From Tetraselmis striata (lineage: Eukaryota; Chlorophyta; Chlorodendrophyceae; Chlorodendrales; Chlorodendraceae), in contig VCJN01002068.1 of assembly GCA_006384855.1 (NCBI GenBank), positions 25,466 through 89,465 of the forward strand: a stretch of 64,000 nucleotides of DNA, written 5' to 3'. Positions within the stretch are counted from its first letter, which is position 1; each line of letters begins with the position of its first letter. Below, one piece after another: positions 33,210-43,399 of this stretch. A model generated the notes under the pieces. That model was not told the origin of the DNA. It saw nothing but the letters and a program-made list of their open reading frames with translations, and searched no databases. Both the position numbers and the translations under genes were made by a program.

Positions 33210-34190
33210 GGAGAGGGGGGGAAGTCAAGGCAGGTGAGCAGCAAGCGAGTATGCGATGATGCCATATTCGCGCCGATTTTGCCTAGACTACAAAGCGAAG
33301 TTGCTTCGTAGGTAGAAACTCCTCATCGACAACGGCGCGCGTTGCAAGAAAGGCTCTTTCGTCGACTGCGCAGTCGCGGCACCGGCTGTTGTTGATCTTG
33401 CAACTGACCTCGGATTACCGAGCTCTTGAGGATAGGAGGCACCATTGCAGGCATACGAGGTGTAGTCTTAGGTCGCTTGACGAGCTTGCGAGCCCTCAAC
33501 GGAAAGCGCGATGATGCTGCCCTTGACGGCATCGACGCAGGCGCAGTTGACGTAGTCACATGGCCTTGTGTGGCAACTGGCGATGCTTGAATTGCTACCA
33601 GCTCCGGCGCGGTGCAGGGGTTACCGGGCGTGGCCGGGATCTGAGGATGGATAGGCTTAGCTTGGGGACGACTACGTGCGCTTTTCTTCCCCCAACGGGG
33701 TGGAGCAGGTAGGCATGGTTCCTTTCAGAGTCCATGTTCCACGAGGCGGCTGGGAGTGAGAGGCAGGCGCAGAGGTCAGTGCCACCGAGGCATGCCTTTC
33801 AGGCGCCACGCTAGACGGTCGGGCTCGAAGGCCCCGCGCCGGCGGCTCATGGCTGGCTTGACTCGCGCCTCTCGCTTCGGCCGAGGTTAAAAATCTGCCT
33901 CGGCCTTGGCGTCGGCTGCAGCCGTGAGACGACGGGTTGTTGTCCGAGCACTCACAAATGCCGGGTTAATTGCTTAAACGGCTGCCTCTCGCCACCCTTC
34001 ATGCCCTGGGAAAGCGCCCACTATTCAGCAACGGTTAAAAATGAAAACATAGGGCGTTGACATAGTATAAATACGCACCTTCTGCTTGGTCTATTTTGCG
34101 AGCAGCTCTGCGTTCTTGCTCTGCCGAGGCCCCGTTGGAGACGGCGTGTGGTATCCGCCTTCGGAGGAGGTGCGGGTAATGTACCACGTG
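33210..34190. other. Intergenic, no recognised gene
   Basis: No convincing coding region or clear repeat was seen. A minus-strand frame ending near 34090 (PSPTGPRQSKNAELLAK) could be the terminal exon of the repeated-exon array to its right. Confidence 0.35.
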
Positions 34191-34194
34191 GCAA

Positions 34195-35650
34195 CATGAT
34201 TAGCAAGCCATAAAGATATAAAATCCCTACATAGAGTTACGTCGCAGCAAGGCCACCCACCTTCGCGACCGGCGGCACCTCTTTCGAGGCCGACGGCTGC
34301 GATCCGCCGGCAGCATGGCGAGGGGGTAAGTCGCTCGTGCCAGGTTTGGCACTCACGGGCTGGCGGGCGAACGTGCAATGGCGACAATTTGGGAAGCAAT
34401 AAATATAAAAATGGCCACACAATTATATCGCAGCAAGCACACCCACCTTGTCGTCTGGAGGCGCCTCATTCGAGGCAAGATGCGACTCGTCGGCAGCAAG
34501 GGGAGGGCGTGCGTCGCTCGTCCCGGGCTGTGGTGGGTAGGCTGCCGGGGGCTGTAGTCGTATGTGAGATGGCAACACATTTTGCAAGCCGTAAAATTGT
34601 AAGGGTCTACAGTAGCACAATATCGCAGCAAGGCTACCCACCTTGGCAACGGGCGGCGCCTCGCTGGAGGTTGGCTGGGACTTGCAGCAGCGGCGCGCCA
34701 GGGGGAGCGTTGCTTGTGCCGGCTTGTGGTGTAGTAGTCGGGGACTGGGGGTGGTATGCGCGACGGCGATAAGATCAGCAAGCCGTAGTAAAATATAAGG
34801 CGCACAGTATCAGTATGCTACAGCAAAACACCCACCTTCACAACCGGCGGCGCCTCGTTCGAGGCCGGCTGCGACTTGGCAGCAATGGCGGCATAGGGTA
34901 CATGGGTCACTCCGGCAGGTGGTGTACTAGTCGGTGGCTGCGGGGGCTAACGCGCGATGGCGACAATTTTAGCAATGAATCCGTAAAAGTATGAAGTATA
35001 CCGCAGGACACCCATCGTGTCGACCGGCGGCGCCAGGTGGTGCGTTGGTCATGCCGGCTTGTGGTGTAGCACTCGGGGGCTACTGGGTGTCGTACGTACG
35101 ATGGCGACAAATTTAGCAAGCCTTAAAAAACAATGGCCACACAAGCATAATATAGCAGCAAGGCCACATATCTTCGAGAGCGCCAACACCTCGTTAGAGG
35201 CCGGCTTCGGCTCGGCAGCAGCATCGCCAGAGTTGCGTCGCTCGTTCCAGCTTTTGCAGTCGGGGGCTGTGGGTCGAACGTGCAATGGTGACAAGAAAAG
35301 CAAGCCGTTAAAATATAAAAGCCCAATGTAGCCATACATCGCAGCAAGGCCACCTGCCTTCGGGACCGGCGGCGCCTCTTGCGAGTAGGCCGGCTGCGAC
35401 TTGGCAGCGGCAATGCGATGGGTGGCGTTGATCGTGCCAACTTTGGCAGTCGGTGGCTTGGCGGGCGAACGCGTGATGGCGACAAATTAGCAAGCTGTAA
35501 GAATAAAAATATAAAAGGCCAACATATCATTACATCGCAGAAAGGCCACCCACCTTGGCGGCTACATGCGTCTCGTTTGAGGCCAGCTGCGACTCGTCGG
35601 CAGCCGGTCGAAGGGGTGCGTCGCTCGTCCCGGATTTTGTTGTAGCACTC
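34195..35650 (-). repeat. Tandem array of about eight 190-bp units, each shaped like exon plus intron
   Basis: The anchor (AT)CGCAGCAAGGCCACCCACC recurs at about 34242, 34428, 34622, 34812, 35000, 35152, 35338 and 35535 (spacing 152-197 bp), with one stray unit at about 37286-37400. On the minus strand each unit has an open stretch of about 30 codons of the type (K/A)xGTSDAxxxxAADESQxASNE ending in Lys. It is followed by GTGGGTGGCC, a good 5' splice site. About 100 bp of AT-richer sequence then contains TATAAAT/ACGGCTTGCTAA, and CCCGCCAG or similar AG precedes the next open stretch. The array can therefore be read as a gene with serially duplicated exons. It can also be a satellite whose frame is fortuitous; one or two units have shifted frames. 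Confidence 0.6.
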
Positions 35651-35659
35651 TTGGCATGT

Positions 35660-37680
35660 GGGTCGTGGCGCCCGCCGACAGGCAACGGCCCACCAGGAGC
35701 GGAGGATCCTAAGTGCGGCAGGCCAGGCGGCACGACCCCCACCTCTATGTGGTGGGCGCTGGTAACCCCTAAGACCCGTGCCCGGCTGGGTGCGGGAGGG
35801 GGCTGAGCGTGGTGGCCAGTTGTGGCGGGTCCTTACTTGGATCCTGCGACTTTTCAAATAATACTGGGGCTTTTAAAATAATACTCGTAGCCCCGGTACG
35901 GCCTGCTGGCGCCACCGGGCAACATACATGTATACGGGGGGCTGCTAAGAATAATTCATGTACGACCTTGGCCTTGCGTCGGCCTCTCCGAGATCCGCCG
36001 ACGGGTGGGGGAGGGGGTTCTGTACGACTCGCACATGGACATCCTACTCGCGAGGGATGTTCGCGTTCTTGTATCTCGGTACGACCCGCTACCGACATGA
36101 ACAAGATATGGCGTAACCCCCCAGCCGTATGTGTTCCACCTGCGAATCACTGACTCGAGTCCCGGTTAAGTACAGTGGAGTGTTCGGCGGCGCCCTGCGG
36201 CCGACCCGTTTGGAGCACCTGGGAAACCCTCAGCCGCCCCGTGAGAACAGGCGAGGGCGGCGAGCGCGGGGAGACGGGAGCCCGGCACTTAAAGGCGGGG
36301 CGGGCGTTCGGGGGCGGAGAGCGGGCCGGGCATGGCAGCGACTCAGGGACCCGGGGACAACACCCGGAGAGCCTTAAGGGGGTCGCAGCCATGCAACGGG
36401 AAAAGTCAGCTTGCGGCCAGCTCGGCCTGTCCCTAGAGGCGCGCTGCGGAGGCAAGCGGCGCGCGGGCGAGCAGGACCGGCCTGCCGACCACGAAGCGAC
36501 GACATGCGGACGTGGAAGGGGGGGGGGGTGCCCGCCTTTTCCTCTCCAGTCTTTCTTCGGGATCCTATCGCAAGAGCTCAGGCGGGTGAAACGGAGGCAG
36601 CATCGGCGGACCGCAGTCGAGGCCGGCGGACCGCCACAACCGGTGAGGTGTAGCGATCAACGCCGCGACAAGCGGGATATTTTCACCGATGGCGGCATGT
36701 GGAACCAGAACGCAGCACGACGACCGAAGATTGTGCGGTGCCGGTGCATTATCGATGTTCAAGAAAAACTTTCCGGGGGCAGGGCGAGTATTGTATTCGC
36801 AATCCAGTACCGCCAATTAGCGGTAGTCGCCTGTACTGGCGACTGCCCAAAGTTATTCGCAAAGTATCACAGCTAGTATTCACGTGATGGAAGGAGGCGG
36901 GCTTTGAAAGTGAAAGAGGATGGCCGGCAGCTAAGCCCGAGGCCCCCACGGGTCATGTGCCACCCCGTGAGCCGAACAAAGCCGCACGAGCCCGGCCGGC
37001 CTCCCCCAGCGGCGAGGCCAACCCGCAGGGTCGCAATAAGCGCGACACGCCCAGCCCGCCTTCGCGCGCCGGGTGTGCATGTCAAGAGGCCGCCGCGCCC
37101 CACGCCCCTCAAGGTCCCCGGCAGCGACATTGAAAGAGGATGGCTAGAAGCTTGAGATGCAATTACACTATATGTGTTTCCTACTATGCTGATTAGAGAT
37201 GGCATGCCCTAAGAACAACTCAGTATGGGCGGTGGAGAACAATGAGTAGCGCGCTGTAATCAATTTCAATTTCAATTTCCTGTGGGTCGTACGTGCGAAG
37301 GCGACAAATTAGCAAGCCGTATAAATGTAAAATTGCGGGATAGCATTATATCGCAGCAATGCCACCCACCTCCGAGGGTGCTTTGCGCATCTGCCGAGGG
37401 CGCTTCAAGTTCGATGGCGTCGGCTTCTGGCATGTTACCGGCTGCATCATGCTGCCCTGGACCGCGCTCGGCGGAGGACGTTGCTGAACGCAAGCGAGGC
37501 AAGATCAGCAAGCCGAATTCGTTTCGAGGGCTATGGTATTGCATTTCCAACACGCACCACGAGATGGGGGACTGCACATACCAGTGCCACAAGAGGCCGC
37601 GGCGATGGCCCGGGTTGTGGCACGGGAGGCAGCACATGCTGCCATATGTGTGCCACCGCCGCTGCGGCTAAGCGGGGGAC
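35660..37680. other. Repeat-bearing spacer
   Basis: No gene is supported. It includes a GC-rich block (36175-36560) and a segment bounded by the direct repeat GAAAGAGGATGGC (36912 and 37131). One stray unit of the 190-bp array lies at 37286-37400. Confidence 0.4.
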
Positions 37681-37739
37681 TTTACCCGCATGGTGGTTGG
37701 GGGTGGGGTCGACGCTCGTAGTCGTGAACTTCGTGCGCA

Positions 37740-38113
37740 CCTAGTCGAGGCTCCGGGCGATCTGCCCGGCGCCCCACCACGATAAGCCCACTCCCGGCGA
37801 GAAAAGATCCCCCGGCACGGCGTCGATGAGGCAGCGCAGAAAGTGTCCCTTCCCCCGCCTCTGCGGGCCTACGAAGAGGCTCAGGCCCAAGCCGGTGACC
37901 ATGATCCCAGGCATCCATACCAACTACGCGAAACGCCGCACTTCGGATGGTTCCACGACAAGCTGCGGCGGCCTATCGAAGGCATGGGCTACGCGGCCGC
38001 GCCATAACTTTCGGCAGACACCGATTGCGAAAGTACGGCCTCCGAGGCCAGCGCGCATCCGGCATGCAACACGAGTTGGGATATTCGGAATCTTGACGGC
38101 TGACACGGCCTCG
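37740..38113 (-). pseudogene. 3' part of a MULE-associated protease-like ORF, cut off by the CACTA-like insertion
   Basis: On the minus strand this reads MRAGLGGRTFAIGVCRKLW, RVAHAFDRPPQLV, VWMPGIMVTGLGLSLFVGPQ and FLRCLIDAVPGDLFSPGVGL. It matches the plus-strand copy at 50690-51040 residue by residue. Its 5' part lies 7.65 kb away at 45769-47940. A TAG before LVWMPG and another after RSLD show decay; similarity to the other copy ends at about 37740. Confidence 0.65.
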
Positions 38114-38135
38114 CACTGTGAGATTCAGATGTGAC
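38114..38135 (+). repeat. Left terminal inverted repeat of the CACTA-like element
   Basis: CACTG followed by TGAGATTCAGATGTGAC. The last 17 bases are the exact reverse complement of 45749-45765 and of 8546-8562. Confidence 0.85.
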
Positions 38136-38338
38136 ATACGGGTGACGAAGCACTACCGTACCGGTACCACTGTTATCCGTGAAAGCTGCTGCTGGTGGCG
38201 GCATGTCCATCCAGTTACGTGCGAGTACATCCGGCGTTATTGCCGGCGGGCGATAAATCCTTTTTGTAATCATTGAGGTAGTCGTACATGACGTGTGATG
38301 TGCTACATGGCACTGAAGTAAAAGGTGCGAGGTTGTCC

Positions 38339-38412
38339 GTGTGGTACCGGGTAGTACCGGGTGGTACCGGGTAGTACGCGATATATTTATTAAGCCGGTA
38401 CCGGGTATCTAG
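38339..38412. repeat. TACCGGGTAG/GG short tandem repeat
   Basis: GGTACCGGGTAGTACCGGGT repeats four times with alternating GGTACC and AGTACC, then once more at 38396. It lies inside the left subterminal part of the CACTA-like element and may be one of its protein-binding repeats. Confidence 0.6.
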
Positions 38413-38730
38413 TACGAACCCGGGCGCGATGGCGAGTAGTCCTGTGGATAACTACGACTATTAGTACATGGGAGCGCAAATCTCAGCCGTACTATTTGGC
38501 CAAAGTGGGGAATTTTGTGTACATTATAGCTAGTACTGCTGAACGGGCCTGCCAGCCGTCCGATCAAAGGTCATCACATGGGCGGTTTGGCTGCCACGTT
38601 TTGCCTCTGCCCAGTGCTCACGTTACATAAATATTCGCGAGGGGGAGGGCGGGGGCAGGCAGCGGTTTGCCGAAGAATGTTTGAATTACAATATTCGCGA
38701 CAGCTGCCATCGGGGAATGTGGCCCCCGGG

Positions 38731-38825
38731 GGCGGGGGGGGGGGGGGGGGGGGAGGCGGGCGGGCGTGGTCCCCCCGCCGCCCCCCCGCCCCCCCCCCCC
38801 CCCCCCCGCCGCTCCCGCCGGGGGA
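38731..38825. repeat. Long G run facing a long C run
   Basis: About twenty G (38733-38752) plus G-rich flanks are followed at once by C-rich DNA with about twenty C (38789-38808). The pair can fold into a GC-only hairpin or quadruplex/i-motif structures. Confidence 0.7.
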
Positions 38826-38857
38826 GTGAGGGGAGGGGGGTAAGGGGGCGGGGGCTA

Positions 38858-39100
38858 CTGCTTGTTCTTGTTCTTGCGTGCCCGGGGGACCCTCCGCTTC
38901 GACGATCTCGCTGCCTCCGCCTCCGCGTCCGTCTCCGCCTGCGCCTGCGCCTGCGCCTGCGCCTGCGCCTCCGACTCCGCCTCCGACTCCGCGACCGTCA
39001 GTTTCTTACCTCGGCGTTTCTTCACTGGCCGCTTCCGCTTCTTGTCATCCGTCAGTGTCTTCACCACCCCGGGAGGCTGTGCCGTCGACGACGCCGCCAT
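38858..39100 (-). CDS. Small Lys-rich/Ala-Glu repeat protein inside the CACTA-like element
   Basis: ATG 39100 opens an 81-codon ORF. Two basic clusters (DDKKRKRPVKKRRGKK and SSKRRVPRARKNKNKQ), which look like bipartite nuclear signals, flank an acidic-neutral core ESEAESEAQAQAQAQAQAE. The core is encoded by a (GCCTGC)n/(GCCTCCGACTCC) hexamer repeat at 38935-38990 (plus strand). No enzyme motif is visible. It could be a DNA-binding tail of the upstream BED exon (39173-39598), which lies on the same strand, rather than a separate gene. Confidence 0.35.
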
Positions 39101-39172
39101 GAGCTTCCTTACCTTCGCGTCGGGACGCCCCCTGTGCCCAGACACCCACAACAAGCCACAATCGTTTCGCCT

Positions 39173-39598
39173 TTAAGCGGCTGAGGATGCGGCCTCCTCG
39201 GCCACCACGAGTTGCGCCGCTGGCACTGTGGAAGCCTTGGCGTTGAGGTGGGCCTTACGGCGCTCCCGGACGAACCTGCGCGCAGCACAAGTTATCCACG
39301 AGTGGGTGCGTGCTAATGTGGAGGATGGAGTGTTTTGTTGCGCGCCCACCTTGTCACGCGTTTCCTCATGTCTTTCTCGTCCTCCTCGATGCCGGCGGCG
39401 CGGACACGCGAGACAACAAGGCTCGCCGCCCACTTTTGCCCGGGGGGGCGAGGTCGGCCATGGCGCTGTGAGCGGTGAAGGGGGGGGGGGGGGGGCGGCC
39501 GAGGTGGAGAAACTAACACCCAGTCGACGACCGCCTTCCGCAGCAGTCAACGACACATCGGAGGCGAGGAGCAGCGCGCCACTACTATTTATATGCAC
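39173..39598 (-). pseudogene. Second, diverged BED-like first exon inside the CACTA-like element
   Basis: The minus-strand ORF (142 codons) has GGEPCCLACPRRR, then RERHEETRDKVGAQQNT and a basic helix ITCAARRFVRERRKAHLNAK. It parallels the BED-like finger plus helix of the 45166 gene (CKHC...RERH...SHSLKRAAKLRRKAAL), with the Cys and His in similar order. A G tract (39479-39495) lies within the ORF. The DNA just upstream (39740-39790) has GTGCGGCGGTGTGCGGC subterminal-type repeats. The piece looks like the 5' end of an older related element nested in, or fused with, the larger one. Confidence 0.4.
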
Positions 39599-39892
39599 GT
39601 ATTGTCAAGAGCTAGTCGGTGCGGCATTGTGTCGGTGTAATTTCGCAATGTTTATTGTTGAAGTAGCACGGCGTAATGGATACGGCGAGTGAATCCGGGA
39701 TAATGTGTGCGGTAGGGCACGCGTATATGTGCGCGACGAATGTGCGCGCGCAACGTTGTGCGGCGGTGTGCGGCGGTGTGCACCGATGTTAATATAGTGT
39801 GAATATTATATCGGCCGTAGACGATCAGGTCTTGCAGCACCGCCCGTGCTTGTAAATAAGCGACAATGGATCTAGTCTCCCGCTAGTCTGTG

Positions 39893-41060
39893 CACCGCCA
39901 GTGCACTCCGCAAGCCTCGCCTCCATCCGCGTCGGAACCGGTAGTAAGTGTTGTTGTGTGCGCACATCGTGACAACATTACACGGTGGCAATTGCAATTA
40001 TTAGCGGTGGATAATGTGAAGGCGTTTTCGAAATCGACAGAGAATGAGGCGGTGCTGGCGGAGTGCATTGGCGGTGCATAGAATAGCGTGTTGCTGGGGT
40101 TTTGGCTGCATCGGACGCCGTATTCCAACCCATCCGGCACGGAATGTCCGGTTTTCACACATTTGTGTGTTAATAAAGTGTGAATATTACGCGTCTTTTA
40201 CGCCGGGTGGATGGGCATCCGGCGTCCGATGCACCCCAATTATTTGCAGCACGCTACTCTACGCACCCCCAACGCACTCCGCAAGCCTCGCCTCCATCCG
40301 CGTCGGAACCGGTAGTAAGTGTTGTTGTGGGCGCACATCGTGACAACATTACACGGTGGCAATTGCAATTAGCGGTGGATAATGTGAAGGCGTTTTCGAA
40401 ATCGACAGAGAATGAGGCGGTGCTGGCGGAGTGCATTGGCGGTGCATAGAATAGCGTGTTGCTGGGGTTTTGGCTGCATCGGACGCCGTATTCCAACCCA
40501 TCCGGCACGGAATGTCCGGTTTTCACACATTTGTGTGTTAATAAAGTGTGAATATTACGCGTCTTTTACGCCGGGTGGATGGGCATCCGGCGTCCGATGC
40601 ACCCCAATTATTTGCAGCACGCTACTCTACGCACCCCCAACGCACTCCGCAAGCCCCGCCTCCATCCGCGTCGGAACCGGTAGTAAGTGTTGTTGTGTGC
40701 GCACATCGTGACAACATTACACGGTGGCAATTGCAATTAGCGGTGGATAATGTGAAGGCGTTTTCGAAATCGACAGAGAATGAGGCGGTGCTGGCGGAGT
40801 GCATTGGCGGTGCATAGAATAGCGTGTCCCTGGGGTTTTGGCTGCATCGGACGCCGTATTCCAACCCATCCGGCACGGAATGTCCGGTTTTCACACATTT
40901 GCGTGTGAATATATATAGTGTGAATATTACGTACGCGTCTTTTACGCTGGGTGGATGGGCATCCGGCGTCCGATGCACCCCGAATCTCACCAACACGCTA
41001 CTCTACGCACCCCCAACGCACTCCGCCAGCCCCGCCTCTTTCCGCGCAGGTCCTACGTTC
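39893..41060. repeat. Three and a bit tandem copies of a 370-bp unit with an internal palindrome
   Basis: CAAGCC(T/C)CGCCTCCATCCGC recurs at 39911, 40282, 40650 and, diverged, at about 41037 (periods 371, 368, about 387). Each unit contains GCTGCATCGGACGCCG and, about 130 bp later, its complement CGGCGTCCGATGCA. Each unit thus carries a fold-back resembling a small MITE: GGGGTTTTGGCTGCATCGGA at one end and CATCCGGCGTCCGATGCACC at the other. Identity between units 1-3 is very high. Open frames across the array exist only because the unit repeats. Confidence 0.85.
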
Positions 41061-41134
41061 CATTGTATGTATATACATACGTACATGTACTGCTCCGAAA
41101 CCAGCCCAAACTTAATGAGTGCACAAGTGTAAAT

Positions 41135-41168
<34 letters not shown>

Positions 41169-41232
41169 GTGGCGGCGGGGCATCCACTCACACATACCCC
41201 GGCGATGCATGACAGATATTACATGCCGTGGC

Positions 41233-41282
41233 GGGTCGGCGGGCCGACCCGGCGGGCCGACCCGGCGGGCCGACCCGGCGGG
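41233..41282. repeat. CGGCGGGCCGACC minisatellite
   Basis: Three to four tandem units of CGGCGGGCCGACC, bounded on both sides by G tracts (41134-41166 and 41280-41303). Confidence 0.85.
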
Positions 41283-42066
41283 GGGGGGGGGGGGGGGGGG
41301 GGGCGTCCATTCAACTACACGTGCGACAGTGTCGTTTCGTGGAGCAGTATATGTGCCCGGCCTCATTTATACCGCCCCCTACCTGCGCTGCATGGTCCAC
41401 CCCTACGAATTACTTAGCACAAACCGCCATTACTTAATAGGAACCTAGCACAGCCAGGCTTATATGCCCGCTTTGCCGATCAACTTCTACGCACTTTCCG
41501 TCCCTCAACCGCCGGACATGGGGGTTAAGCCGCCAGCCTCGGCAGTTGCTTAGCCAGACTTGGCATCCCGTACCGTGTCCATGGCTTCGCAGCTCTGTCG
41601 CCGGCACACGCCGAGTCCGGCGCTTGCTGCCGCGGGGTTGCGCACACATGCACGCACGGTAATACGCCGCCGACGCCGCCACGCTTACTTCCACCACCTT
41701 CGCCAGCCGCAGCTTCGCACGCCTTTCCGCCGACATACGAAACGCACGAATCCCCCCCCCCCCCCCCCCCGTCCCCGCGTCATGTATATTATATTCGAGG
41801 CGACTATGCGGGGCGCAGCACACGCCGCGGCGTGGGTCGGCGGAGCGGCAGCAGGCGGCGGGAGCCCTAATGGCCGGGCAGTATCCACACCCACACAGGC
41901 ACCGCCGCTCACCTCCGACGCGGATGAACCGCCTCCCAAAGGAAACATGCCGGTTGGTGGTAAGCCCAGCAGGCGTGGGGTGCCGGCGCCGGTACTGGTG
42001 CGACGGAGCTGTCGCGTCAGGAACCGCACCGCATGTGGAGCAACACATGGCGGTGCCGGCCCCGCC

Positions 42067-42678
42067 TATGTCTAGGGCCACCTCCTCACAACACCCCGCC
42101 ACGACGGCGTCGGCCACCGCCGACGGCGCCGTTGCGGGGGGGGGGACGCCCTGCCAGGCGACGATGATGCGCCTGGTGCGCCGCGTCAGGAGGCGGAGGA
42201 GGCCGTGGTCGAGGCGACTGATCGGGCTGAGGGGGTGGTCGAGGCGAGCGAGGCTGCGCTCGCGCCACCCGCCCCGCAGCCACCTGCGGGACATGCCGAC
42301 TTGCTCGTCGCCATGTTGACCGGAGCACTACGAGCAGTGGCGGGAGGCGGCCACATGCACTATCATGTGCGTGTCCTGGCCGGACGCCCGTCATGCGTGG
42401 ACTGCGGCCAACGGACGGACTGGGAGTGTTGCTGCGACGGCACCCCGGCTTTGTGCGGCCCCAAGTACCCATGCATGGCGACCCATCAGCGGGCAGTCCC
42501 CTGCCCGACCACGGCCACGGTGAGGGCGGAGTTCCGCCATGTCAGGGACGCGTTCCACGACGCGACTCGCGCCGCCGTGTGTGAGGCTTCCGAGAAGGCA
42601 CGCGCGGCTGGTAGGGTGCGCAGGGTGAGGCGGCGGACGGCCCAGGAGCTGAAGGAGAGCGAGACATGCCGTCAGTGA
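42067..42678 (+). CDS. Plus-strand Cys-rich ORF in the CACTA-like element, unknown function
   Basis: From ATG 42067 the frame runs through an Ala/Thr-rich start into a run of ten G (42135-42145). There it must shift by one base to continue as GDDDAPGAPRQEAEEAVVEA and LVAMLTGALRAVAGGGHMHY. A Cys-rich module follows: CVDCGQRTDWECCC and CGPKYPCM, with CxxC spacing suited to zinc. The C-terminus is helical and basic (FRHVRDAFHDATRAAVCEAS; RVRRVRRRTAQELKESE) and stops at 42678. The length of the G run decides whether the ORF is whole; a sequencing slip is possible. Family unknown. Confidence 0.45.
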
Positions 42679-42718
42679 GGTCGGGCGCAATGTCATTGGG
42701 TGGGGCACACGGACGTGT

Positions 42719-42855
42719 AACACTTGCACTTTGCGCGTACTGCTGGGTTACATCCAAGCGGTGTCACACTATGCAACCGGAAAGGCTGCGTTGCTACTGC
42801 AAACGATGCGACGCCTCACTCTGTAGCAACCGCTGCCGCGCCTATCCCACAGCCG

Positions 42856-42889
<34 letters not shown>

Positions 42890-43042
42890 CGCGGGATCCC
42901 CGCCATCAGCAGCTTGCACTTGCACTTTGCGCGTACTGCTGGGTTACATCCAGGCGGCGTCACACCGGAAGGGCTGCGTTGCTACTGCAAACGATGCTAC
43001 GCCTCACTCGGTAGCAACCGCTGCCCCGCCCATCCCACTCGG
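42719..43042 (+). repeat. Duplicated 130-bp Cys-rich segment separated by a C tract
   Basis: 42719-42850 and 42911-43042 are direct repeats starting CACTTGCACTTTGCGCGTAC. In the plus strand each encodes CAYCWVTS, then RLRCYCKRCDASLCSNRC (first copy). This C-x2-C, Y-C-x2-C, L-C-x3-C pattern resembles the cysteine-rich ribbon at the end of piggyBac-type transposases. The second copy is shortened. A C tract (42860-42888) lies between them. Confidence 0.5.
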
Positions 43043-43399
43043 GATGCTGAGAGCAGCTAAAGGGCACCGGGGGCGGGGCAAGAGGGAGCAAGGCCGATGA
43101 TTGTGGAAGAGCGGGGACCCGCTTGCATGCCATCGTATTATATCTTGCACAATATCTGTTGCTGCACTCATATCTCACATCACTAGCTTAGCTATAGTGA
43201 TTCCCCCCCCCCCCCCCCCGCACCGCGTACGCACAAGCCTGGGTATACGCATCAACTGCCCGCCGGGATGAGAAACTGGTATTGGTAGTGTGTCTTTGGG
43301 GTGGAGGGGGGGCAAAAGAGCTGCCAATTGCTGCCAAGCTGGTGCGTTACATTGGGGCAGACGTTGGGCAGACAATTGGGGCTCGCTTCAGAGCATTGT

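Noticed and set aside
38339-38412. TACCGGGTAG repeats considered as telomeric
   Set aside because: Green-algal telomeres are TTTAGGG or TTTTAGGG types; this is a short local repeat inside a transposon.
40254-40526. Repeated minus-strand ORF (about 90 codons) in the 370-bp array
   Set aside because: It recurs only because the DNA unit is tandemly repeated. The frame crosses a non-coding palindrome and shows no motif.
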